From contig CAMCBU010000003.1 of NCBI GenBank assembly GCA_945873095.1, positions 107,976 to 171,975 of the forward strand: a stretch of 64,000 nucleotides of DNA, read 5' to 3'. A program made the position numbers and the translations under genes. A model generated the notes under the pieces. It was not told where the DNA came from. It made no database searches and was given only the letters and a program-made list of their open reading frames with translations. Positions 1-7,102 of the stretch are shown here, one piece after another. Numbering within the stretch: position 1 is the first letter of the stretch; the number at the start of each line of letters is the position of its first letter. Source of the stretch: Klebsiella pneumoniae. Its GTDB lineage: Bacteria > Pseudomonadota > Gammaproteobacteria > Steroidobacterales > Steroidobacteraceae.

Positions 1-890
1 GTCATCGCGAGCTCGCTGCGCTCATCATGACGCTCGGGCTGAGCGCTGCCATCATATTGCCCATCGTCTGGCTGATCATCCTCGTGCAAGCCGAAGCACT
101 GCCGATTTATCGCGAATTGGCGCCGCTGCTCGCCAAAGTCGAATTACCGGACTCCATCAAGCAGATTCCTTTGCTTGGGCCACGGCTCGTCGAAATCGTC
201 GAACAGTTCCAGCGAGATCCGTCCGGTATCGATGCCGCCATTCGGAATTTCCTCACGCAATCATCTGGTGAGGTGAGTGCGGTCGTCGGCGGCGTCGGTC
301 GCAACGTCATCAAATTGGGCTTTGCGATGTTCTCCCTGTTTTTCATGTACCGAGATGGCGAGCACGTCGCTGCACAAGTCGAGCGGATGTTGCAGCAGTT
401 CTTCGGCAAGGTTCGTGTTTCTCATTACCTCGATGCGATCGGGAGCACGGTCAAAGCTGTCGTCTACGGCTTGGTTTTGGCGGCTTTGGCGCAAGGCACG
501 TTGGCTGGTATCGGTTACGCAGTGGCAGGTGTGCCAGCGCCGATAATCTTTGGCATCATGACCTTTCTCGCGGGGCTCATTCCGTTCGTCGTCCCGTTTA
601 TGTGGACTGGCGCGAGTATTTATCTTTTCCTGACCGGTAACACGGTTGAGGCCATTGGGCTCGCAATTTGGGGCGCGACAGCGGTCAGCTGGATCGACAA
701 CATCGTGCGACCGCTCGTGATCAGCGGTGCGACTCGCATCCCTTTTCTGTTGGTGTTGTTCGGTGTGTTGGGCGGTCTCGCCGCGTTTGGAATGGTGGGG
801 CTTTTCATTGGCCCCGTGATACTCGCCGTTTTGATGGCGATCTGGCGTGAATGGATCGCCGAGAAACGCTCCCAGGCGGATCCGACCTGA
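1..890 (+). CDS. AI-2E family transporter (5' partial)
   Basis: The reading frame is already open at the window edge: the codons before the first ATG at 27 continue in frame, so the true start lies upstream. The visible part has the layout of the AI-2E/PerM permease family: a long amphipathic soluble stretch (roughly residues 25-85 from the ATG at 27), then a series of hydrophobic helices ending in a glycine-rich pair and a positively charged cytoplasmic tail. The family is named for autoinducer-2 export, but many members have other or unknown substrates, so none is assigned. The gene converges directly on the LOG gene, with no room for a terminator between the two stops. Confidence 0.85.
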   Translation, partial: HRELAALIMTLGLSAAIILPIVWLIILVQAEALPIYRELAPLLAKVELPDSIKQIPLLGPRLVEIVEQFQRDPSGIDAAIRNFLTQSSGEVSAVVGGVGRNVIKLGFAMFSLFFMYRDGEHVAAQVERMLQQFFGKVRVSHYLDAIGSTVKAVVYGLVLAALAQGTLAGIGYAVAGVPAPIIFGIMTFLAGLIPFVVPFMWTGASIYLFLTGNTVEAIGLAIWGATAVSWIDNIVRPLVISGATRIPFLLVLFGVLGGLAAFGMVGLFIGPVILAVLMAIWREWIAEKRSQADPT

Positions 891-1472
891 TCAAGTCTGA
901 GAGCGGTTCATCCACGCCGGCAGGTCGGGGCCGCGGTATTGCCGCATCGCCTGCAACAGTCGAGTGGCATCGTCATCGATCAGCAGCATGTCGCGAACGC
1001 CCGGGCGCAGAAAACCTTCCTGCTGCACGTGGTCCAAGAAGGCACCGAGACCGGAATAGAAGCCGTCGACATCGAGCAGCGCACAGGGTTTTTGATGCAG
1101 ACCGAGATGCGCCCACGTCCACACTTCGAATAATTCCTCGAGAGTGCCCACGCCGCCCGGCAGCGCGATGAATCCGTCGGCGAGTTCCGCCATCATGGCT
1201 TTGCGCTCGTGCATCGACTCGACGATACGCAAGTCAACGGCGCCCCGGTGGGCGACTTCAAGCTTGACGAGGTTGCGAGGGATGATACCGATGACCTCGC
1301 CGCCCTCGGCCAACGCGGCATCGGCCACCGCACCCATCAGACCGATGCCCGCACCGCCATAGACAAGGCCAATGCCTGAGCGGGCTAGAAGGTGGCCAAG
1401 TGCCTGTGCTGCAAATCGATAGGACTCTTTCGCGCCAGCATTGGCGCCGCAAAAAACGCACAGACGTTTCAT
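891..1472 (-). CDS. LOG family protein (cytokinin riboside 5'-monophosphate phosphoribohydrolase-like)
   Basis: This 193-residue cytoplasmic Rossmann-fold protein begins MKRLCVFCGANAG and carries the family signature PGGVGTLEELFE, which forms the nucleotide-monophosphate site. LOG proteins cleave the N-glycosidic bond of (cytokinin) nucleoside 5'-monophosphates, and many bacterial members act as AMP/NMP phosphoribohydrolases. The ATG at 1472 was chosen because the frame upstream of it overlaps the conserved hydrolase gene and has no family similarity. The start codon overlaps the stop of the upstream alpha/beta-hydrolase gene (ATGA), so the two are probably translationally coupled. Confidence 0.9.
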   Translation of the reverse strand: MKRLCVFCGANAGAKESYRFAAQALGHLLARSGIGLVYGGAGIGLMGAVADAALAEGGEVIGIIPRNLVKLEVAHRGAVDLRIVESMHERKAMMAELADGFIALPGGVGTLEELFEVWTWAHLGLHQKPCALLDVDGFYSGLGAFLDHVQQEGFLRPGVRDMLLIDDDATRLLQAMRQYRGPDLPAWMNRSQT

Positions 1473-3160
1473 GTCAATTTCGGCAGCAGAACGTGTGCCC
1501 AGTCGTGCGAGTCGCGGGGTAACTCCACGAAGACGAGATGGGGCATCTCTTCGGCTACTTGTACCGCGACCGATTTCAATGGATCCGCGTTTGGTGCGGC
1601 CAACAAAACCGCTGCCCGGGTTTTGGCAAGCTTCTTTTTCCACGGGTATATGAAAGCAGCCTGATGAGCCTGTCGCCACATTCCATGGGAGCGGAATAGA
1701 TCGAGAAGGCGGCGTTGCACGCGGACCGGGTCGAGTTCCGCTTCGCTCTCGATGACGTTGGCGCGTCTTTGCCGGAACCAAGGCCAGAACAAGTGTTGAT
1801 CGCGCACGACATACCACGCTTCGAGCAAATGTCCGCCGTACCAGACCGGTTTGATGTCCGGTGTGTAATGCTCAATCAATTCTTTGCTGAGCACCTCCTC
1901 GACCAGCGTCGCGCTTAGCATCACGACCTGTCGCACAGGACTCCTCTCGAGCGACGCGAGCTCCAGTGCGATGAAGGCGCTGCCGCCGACGCCAATCACA
2001 TCGACCTCCGCGATATCCAGACGCTGCAGCGCCGCTGCGATGGCCTTGGCGAAACCACCGATGGTCACCTTGCCACGCGGTAGCGTGTTGTCCGATTCGC
2101 CATGGCCCGGCAGATTGATCGCGAGCACCGGACGATGACCGATGAAGCTGGCAGCCAAGCCCTCGATACTCTCGGTCGAGCCGCCTGCTGCATGCAGAAT
2201 GAGTACCGCTCGACCGCTGGCGTCTGCATTGCGACGCAGGCGCAACTGTCCGCCATCAACGTCGAGGTAGTCCTGCCATAGCCGTCCGCGCAGACCGGTG
2301 TGGGTCGTTGGCTTCGGCATTTTCGGCGGCTTGTGACGCTTGATGTAGTCGCGGCACAGATCGAGCGTTTGATCTGCCGAACCGCCTTTGGCGACGGTGA
2401 CACAGGCGGCCGGATGTCGAATGTGGTTCAGATCTGCCGAGAGCACATCGGTATCTGCCGCCGTCACGAGGATCGGCGTTTTGGTTTGACGCAGTGCGAG
2501 ATCCGATCGCATCGTGAAGGCCGCACGATAGCCGACCCGGTAGTGATCGCCGGCGCGCATGAAATCGAGCAACGATTGATGCAACGCCTCTGCGGATGGC
2601 AGATCGAACGACAGACGAGCCGCAGAGGATTTTCGATACCAAGGAAAGAAAATCAATTGCTCGCGCATGCGGGCCCAGAGCCAAGTCAGATGTGATCCAT
2701 CCCACTTGGGTTGCAATGGTGGGAGATAGTGCTCGATGAAGTCTTGTCGGTCCGGTTCTGTCATGACGACGTAGCCGTTGGCCGCTGCGCAGACCAGACG
2801 GTCTGGATGCGCTGCAGCGAGCGCGCCCGTGATCATCGCGCCGGTGTGAAAGCCATAAACGGCGGCGCGCTCTAGTCCGAGCGCATCCATGAATTCGATC
2901 ACCGCCTCGGCAAAGTCACTCGCTTCGGCGCGATCGACGCCGAGAGGATCCGATAGTCCGAACCCGGGGGTGTCCGGTGCGATGCAGGTGAAGTGAGTTT
3001 TCCAGCGCTCCATCGTGGCGAGCATGTCTCGCGATGAAAGCGGCGATTGGTGCAAGCACAGCACCACTGGCCCTGAGCCGACGCGACGATAGTGCACTTG
3101 TCGCGGACCCCATCGGCCGTTACTGATGGAAGCGAAATGCCGCGTGATGCTGGTCGTCAT
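1469..3160 (-). CDS. Tandem alpha/beta-hydrolase-fold protein lacking Ser nucleophiles
   Basis: The protein has about 563 residues made of two homologous alpha/beta-hydrolase units (about 1-275 and 290-563). Internal homology is clear in the cap region: HYLPPLQPKWDGSHL in unit 1 aligns with HYTPDIKPVWYGGHL in unit 2, and FFPWYRK with FWPWFRQ. At the nucleophile elbow, normally GxSxG, unit 1 reads GFHTGA and unit 2 GVGGSA, so neither has the usual serine. Unit 1 keeps an oxyanion-hole-like HQSP. The ATG at 3160 is preferred, with a GGCGGGA element 8-14 bases upstream; a TTG at 3166 is possible. Activity cannot be assumed; a binding or non-classical hydrolase role is possible. It is followed by the LOG gene with an ATGA overlap. 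Confidence 0.8.
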   Translation of the reverse strand: MTTSITRHFASISNGRWGPRQVHYRRVGSGPVVLCLHQSPLSSRDMLATMERWKTHFTCIAPDTPGFGLSDPLGVDRAEASDFAEAVIEFMDALGLERAAVYGFHTGAMITGALAAAHPDRLVCAAANGYVVMTEPDRQDFIEHYLPPLQPKWDGSHLTWLWARMREQLIFFPWYRKSSAARLSFDLPSAEALHQSLLDFMRAGDHYRVGYRAAFTMRSDLALRQTKTPILVTAADTDVLSADLNHIRHPAACVTVAKGGSADQTLDLCRDYIKRHKPPKMPKPTTHTGLRGRLWQDYLDVDGGQLRLRRNADASGRAVLILHAAGGSTESIEGLAASFIGHRPVLAINLPGHGESDNTLPRGKVTIGGFAKAIAAALQRLDIAEVDVIGVGGSAFIALELASLERSPVRQVVMLSATLVEEVLSKELIEHYTPDIKPVWYGGHLLEAWYVVRDQHLFWPWFRQRRANVIESEAELDPVRVQRRLLDLFRSHGMWRQAHQAAFIYPWKKKLAKTRAAVLLAAPNADPLKSVAVQVAEEMPHLVFVELPRDSHDWAHVLLPKLT

Positions 3161-3206
3161 GTACAAATCCCGCCGATATAACTCGCGAACAAACTACCAT
3201 TGACCC
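3161..3206. promoter_or_regulatory. Short divergent intergenic region
   Basis: These 46 bases separate the start codons of the hydrolase-fold gene (minus) and the MFS gene (plus), so both must be transcribed from promoters in or overlapping it. A TATAAC hexamer at 3177-3182 lies about 25 bases before the MFS ATG and resembles a sigma70 -10 box. I see no convincing -35 box and no clear ribosome binding site before the MFS start. Confidence 0.3.
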
Positions 3207-4460
3207 ATGAATCAGGCGAGTGGTGTGCGTGCGGCTCTCCAGCACGCAGATTTTCGGCGATTTGCGTTCGGCAGATTTTTCGCGACGCTCGCTTGGCAGA
3301 TGTTGGGTGTAGCCGTCGGCTGGCAGGTGTATTCCATCACTCGCGATCCGCTAGACCTCGGGCTCGTCGGGCTCGCGCAGTTTCTGCCGTTTTTCCTCTT
3401 GGTATTGCCGGCAGGTCAGTTGGCCGATCGCATGGATCGGCGTTTGTTGATCGTCATTGCTTACGTGATCGAGATTCTCTGCGTGCTGGTTTTGATCGGC
3501 TTCACGTGGTCGGGGAGTCGCGAGATCCTCTGGGTATTTTTTGCGATGGGTCTATTCGGCGCTGGTCGCGCGCTGTGGATGCCAACCTCGCAGGCCATGA
3601 CCGTCAACTTGGTACCCCAAAGCGCATTTCCCGCTGCCGTCGCCTTCAACTCCACTCTGTTCGAGTCGGCGGTCATCGTTGGACCTGCCCTCGGTGGTTT
3701 GTTGTACGCGCTCGGCGAGTCGGTGACCGTCGAGTACGGGGCAATGTGGGTCTACGTCAGCGCCTTGTCCATCCTCGTGGTCGTGCTGTGGTTGATGTTC
3801 GGTATTCGGCCGGTGCGAGCGCCTCCAACCGAGGCGAAATTCGCCTGGGGTGAACTCGCCGAGGGCTGTCGCTTCGTGCTGCGTCGCAGATCGGTCCTCG
3901 GGGCGATCTCGCTCGATCTGTTCGCGGTCTTGTTCGGCGGTGCCACCGCGCTGTTGCCGATGTTCGCCGCCGATATTTTGCAGGTCGGACCCGAGGGACT
4001 TGGGCTGTTGCGTACTGCACCGGGTGTCGGTGCGGCGCTAACGGCAATCTGGCTCGCTCGTCGACCTATCGCTCGGCATGCCGGGCGATGGATGTTCGGC
4101 GGTGTGTCGGTGTTCGGTGTCGCCACCGTCATCTTCGGCTTATCGACCTCGTTTTGGCTGTCGTGTTTCGCGTTGTTCTGCCTCGGTGCGGGCGACATGG
4201 TCAGTGTGTTCGTTCGTCACCTCTTGGTGCAGTTGGAGACGCCGGATGCGATCCGTGGTCGCGTCAGCGCCGTCAGTTCGATGTTCATCGGCGCGTCGAA
4301 CGAGCTCGGTGAGTTCGAATCCGGTCTGACGGCAAGCTGGTGGGGTCCGGTAACGGCCGTGGCGGTGGGCGGAGCCGCTTGTCTGCTGATCGTGGGGGTG
4401 TATTGGCGGCTGTTCCCAGAGCTGCGTCGACTGGATCGTTTCCCGCAGCCTGGGAGTTGA
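3207..4460 (+). CDS. MFS transporter, EntS-like
   Basis: This 417-residue polytopic inner-membrane protein has the length and helix pattern of a major facilitator with about 11-12 membrane segments. The cytoplasmic loop after helix 2 reads GQLADRMDRRL, the MFS motif A pattern (GxLaDrxdRR). The DFRRFAFGRFFATLAWQM start and overall composition fit the MFS_3/enterobactin-exporter-like subfamily, which often exports small molecules. The substrate is unknown and the neighbours give no clue. It is transcribed divergently from the hydrolase-fold gene and ends 57 bases before the lipoprotein operon, so it could be read through into it. Confidence 0.85.
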   Translation: MNQASGVRAALQHADFRRFAFGRFFATLAWQMLGVAVGWQVYSITRDPLDLGLVGLAQFLPFFLLVLPAGQLADRMDRRLLIVIAYVIEILCVLVLIGFTWSGSREILWVFFAMGLFGAGRALWMPTSQAMTVNLVPQSAFPAAVAFNSTLFESAVIVGPALGGLLYALGESVTVEYGAMWVYVSALSILVVVLWLMFGIRPVRAPPTEAKFAWGELAEGCRFVLRRRSVLGAISLDLFAVLFGGATALLPMFAADILQVGPEGLGLLRTAPGVGAALTAIWLARRPIARHAGRWMFGGVSVFGVATVIFGLSTSFWLSCFALFCLGAGDMVSVFVRHLLVQLETPDAIRGRVSAVSSMFIGASNELGEFESGLTASWWGPVTAVAVGGAACLLIVGVYWRLFPELRRLDRFPQPGS

Positions 4461-4517
4461 GACCCGCCTGCTGATTCGTCATATCCACGTGGCATACTCC
4501 GCCCTCTACCGGGGGAA

Positions 4518-5204
4518 ATGATGCATTACCGAGCTTCAGCTTCCTTAGCTTCCGTATCACTCTTCTCGATACTGCCGTTGACCTTGGCGGGTTGCATGAG
4601 CGCGACCATCCAGGAGAGTCGGGAGTTGCCGACTCAAATCGTCGCGGGCGAAGCCGTGGTCATTTTGGCCAAACCGCAGATCGAGGGTGTCGCTGCGGAG
4701 GACGAGTTCATCGACTGCGTCGGTAATGGACTCACCAAGGGTGAGCGACCGATCGCGGTGCGCGACAACAATGATTTCGTCGACGAGCTGTTCCCGTGGC
4801 TTGAGCCCGGCACGGCACCGAGGCGACCGGAGGCAGTGACGCAACTTTTGGCGCGCCCCGGTGTCGGTGAGAGAGTGACCGCGTCTGGCGTACGTTATCT
4901 CGTCTGGTTGGACGGCGGCACTCGACGAACCGACGGCGGCGGCAGCTTGGCTTGTGGGGCGGCCCCTGGCGCTGCCGGATGCATCGGCTTCGGTTGGTGG
5001 GAAAAGGAGTCGGACTACGAGGCTACGGTGTGGGATTTGAAACAGGCGCGATCAGCCGGCAGTGTCGAGACCAACGTGACGGGGACATCGGCCATCGTGG
5101 GCGCTGTCGTGCCACTGCCCTTCATCGCCAGGGTGCAGGGTACGGCTTGCGATCGCTTGGCCGAACAACTACAGAATTTTTTCCAAGGTGACGTCAGTCC
5201 ATGA
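4518..5204 (+). CDS. Putative outer-membrane lipoprotein, first gene of the kinase/VWA operon
   Basis: The protein has about 228 residues with a type II signal peptide: basic/polar start, hydrophobic core and lipobox LAGC, with lipidation Cys26. Residue +2 is Met rather than Asp, which favours sorting to the outer membrane. The mature part is about 200 residues, with an AxxxxxIDCVGNGL segment, a short GGG-containing loop, and cysteine pairs that could form disulfides. Two ATGs stand in tandem at 4518 and 4521; the GGGGG at 4511-4515 is better spaced for the second. I recognise no family. The stop overlaps the next ATG by four bases, which places it in the operon with the other lipoproteins and the kinase. 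Confidence 0.7.
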   Translation: MMHYRASASLASVSLFSILPLTLAGCMSATIQESRELPTQIVAGEAVVILAKPQIEGVAAEDEFIDCVGNGLTKGERPIAVRDNNDFVDELFPWLEPGTAPRRPEAVTQLLARPGVGERVTASGVRYLVWLDGGTRRTDGGGSLACGAAPGAAGCIGFGWWEKESDYEATVWDLKQARSAGSVETNVTGTSAIVGAVVPLPFIARVQGTACDRLAEQLQNFFQGDVSP

Positions 5205-5830
5205 TGCGCACGAAACACGGCTCGTTGGCGATCGTCGCGATGATCCTCACGGCGTGTGCGACGCCGCCCGTCGATCAGCCGCCCAGTCTGCCGTCGCCAT
5301 CGCCGCCGACCGGTGGTATTCCGGTGCCGCCCAGTCGTCCGGCACCCAGTCTGCCCGCTCCGAGCGTGCCGGCAAGCGAATCGGGATCAGAGGAGGCGAC
5401 GACTGCGGATGAGCGGCGCGACGTCCTCGACAAATCTTTGGATGACTCGCTTGGCGAGTTCGACAAGACTCTCGAGGAAGAGCAACGGAGAACCGCTGCC
5501 GAGCGTGATGCGCGTACGGCCTCCGCTGGAGGGGTGGTGGGTGAAGGTGCCGGCGGCGCAGCAGGCGAGCCCGGCTCGCGCGAGGGCGATCTTCGTTCCG
5601 AGCGTGGTGTGGCCGCGGGTCAATCGGAAAACCAAGCGGGCGATCGACAGGATCGCGGCACGGTGGGTGCGGGCAGTGGCGCTGCGAATCGCGGCGTCGA
5701 CTCTGGTGACGATGATGACATTGTCGCCAGACGGTTGCGCCGCGCGGCGGAACAGGAAACTGATCCCGAGCTCAAGGAAAAGCTCTGGAAGGAATACCAA
5801 GACTACAAGCGGAACGCCAAGGGCGGGTAA
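5201..5830 (+). CDS. Putative lipoprotein with Pro-rich linker and charged tail
   Basis: The protein has 209 residues. A type II signal peptide ends in lipobox LTAC (Cys19). It is followed by a proline/serine-rich stretch (about 24-65), typical of an extended tether, then a highly charged low-complexity region rich in Asp, Glu, Arg, Gly and Ala, and a helical C-terminus (ETDPELKEKLWKEYQDYK). No known domain is apparent. A Pro-rich tether followed by a charged segment would suit a periplasm-spanning or scaffold role, but that is inference. The ATG overlaps the previous stop (ATGA), and the stop lies 35 bases before the third lipoprotein start. Confidence 0.65.
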   Translation: MMRTKHGSLAIVAMILTACATPPVDQPPSLPSPSPPTGGIPVPPSRPAPSLPAPSVPASESGSEEATTADERRDVLDKSLDDSLGEFDKTLEEEQRRTAAERDARTASAGGVVGEGAGGAAGEPGSREGDLRSERGVAAGQSENQAGDRQDRGTVGAGSGAANRGVDSGDDDDIVARRLRRAAEQETDPELKEKLWKEYQDYKRNAKGG

Positions 5831-5865
5831 TGCGGGTGATGAGCGTAGCTAAGGAGCAGCAACGC

Positions 5866-7089
5866 ATGAAGAACACGGTCATCGCCCTCATGCTGGGGGT
5901 CGCGGTACTGATTGGCGGTTGCGTGGTCAAAGAAACGCGGCCTCTCGCTAAGCTGGAGGCCGTTCAGGCCAAGATCCAAATTCCGGAGGCGGAACTGCTG
6001 GATGTGGCCCTGAGACACTTCGACGCCGGCGTGCCGGCCGACCTCGTCAACGACGAAGAGGCGCTCGACAAACGACGCATCTATCCGGATGTCCGTGCAG
6101 CGGAGTCCAGACTTCTGCCGATGCGGTTGCGCGCGACGCTGGAAGCGTCGGGCCAATGGGGCGCCGTGCGTGTGGTGCCGACTGCCGTTCAATTCGTCGA
6201 TGTAGTCGTGACAGGCAGGATCATCGAGTCGACCGGTTCTCGTCTGGCGCTTGCGATCACCGCTGTCGACGCATCAGAGCGAATCTGGATCAAAGAACGT
6301 GTTTACACGAGTGATGCCGACCTCGGAGCGTATAAAACCGACGCCTCGTTGCGTGCTCGTGATCCGTTTCAAAATGTCTATTCGCAGATCGCCAACGATC
6401 TGGTCACGGCCCGCGATGCGTTGTCGGCGGCAGAAAAAAGTGAGTTGCGACATATCGCACAATTACGCTTTGCCCAAGATCTTGATCCGCGTTCCTTCGA
6501 GGGTTACCTGCAGAAGTCGGCGGATGGGCGCTATCGCTTGACGCGACTGCCGGCGGTGGGCGATCCGGCGGTGGTCCGTATCTCGAAGATTCGCGAACGT
6601 GACGCGGCTGTCATCGATACGCTCGACGGTTATACCCAGGAATTCTCCGACAAGCTGTTCGACCCCTATGGCAGTTTTCGCCGCACCAGTCGCGAGGCAA
6701 TCGAGCGCGAAGACAAGGCTCGTGCCCAAGCGATGACTCGAACCGCTCTCGGTGCGGCCGCCGTTCTCGGTAGTATTTTTGCGAGCAGCAGTTGCGCTCC
6801 GAACGACTACAACTGCCGGCGTATCGACAGTGCCGTACGGACGGCCGGTGCCGCGGGTGGAGTGGCGGCCGTCATGTCGGGGATCCAAAAATTCTCTGAT
6901 GCTAAAACGGCTGCTCAGGAAGTCAAAGAATTAGCGGTCAGTTTCAGCAGCGAGGCTGCCGCACAAACCGTCGAGGTCGAGGGACGCACACTCAAGCTCA
7001 CCGGCACCGCCGAGGAGCAGTACCGCGAGTGGCGTCGTCTGCTCGCTGCCATCTACCGGGAAGATAATTTGCCCGCACCCAATCCTTGA
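5866..7089 (+). CDS. Putative lipoprotein of unknown function, about 407 residues
   Basis: The start at 5866 is chosen over the in-frame ATG at 5830 because AAGGAG (5851-5856) sits 9 bases upstream and because it places a clean signal peptide, MKNTVIALML, with lipobox IGGC (Cys19) at the N-terminus. The mature protein has a roughly 130-residue domain with alternating beta-strands (VVVTGRIIES, RLALAITAVDAS), a helical middle, an Ala/Gly-rich hydrophobic stretch near residues 295-310, and a Cys pair in SSCAPNDYNC. The C-terminal part contains EEQYREWRRLL. I do not recognise the family. By position it is an envelope component of the same operon as the downstream kinase. Confidence 0.65.
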   Translation: MKNTVIALMLGVAVLIGGCVVKETRPLAKLEAVQAKIQIPEAELLDVALRHFDAGVPADLVNDEEALDKRRIYPDVRAAESRLLPMRLRATLEASGQWGAVRVVPTAVQFVDVVVTGRIIESTGSRLALAITAVDASERIWIKERVYTSDADLGAYKTDASLRARDPFQNVYSQIANDLVTARDALSAAEKSELRHIAQLRFAQDLDPRSFEGYLQKSADGRYRLTRLPAVGDPAVVRISKIRERDAAVIDTLDGYTQEFSDKLFDPYGSFRRTSREAIEREDKARAQAMTRTALGAAAVLGSIFASSSCAPNDYNCRRIDSAVRTAGAAGGVAAVMSGIQKFSDAKTAAQEVKELAVSFSSEAAAQTVEVEGRTLKLTGTAEEQYREWRRLLAAIYREDNLPAPNP

Positions 7090-7102
7090 TCGAGGCTTGG
7101 AC

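Noticed and set aside
1473..1817. Upstream in-frame extension of the LOG gene
   Set aside because: The extra residues are antisense-frame sequence over the hydrolase-fold gene, Arg/Pro/Ser-rich and unlike any LOG N-terminus; the ATG at 1472 fits the family start.
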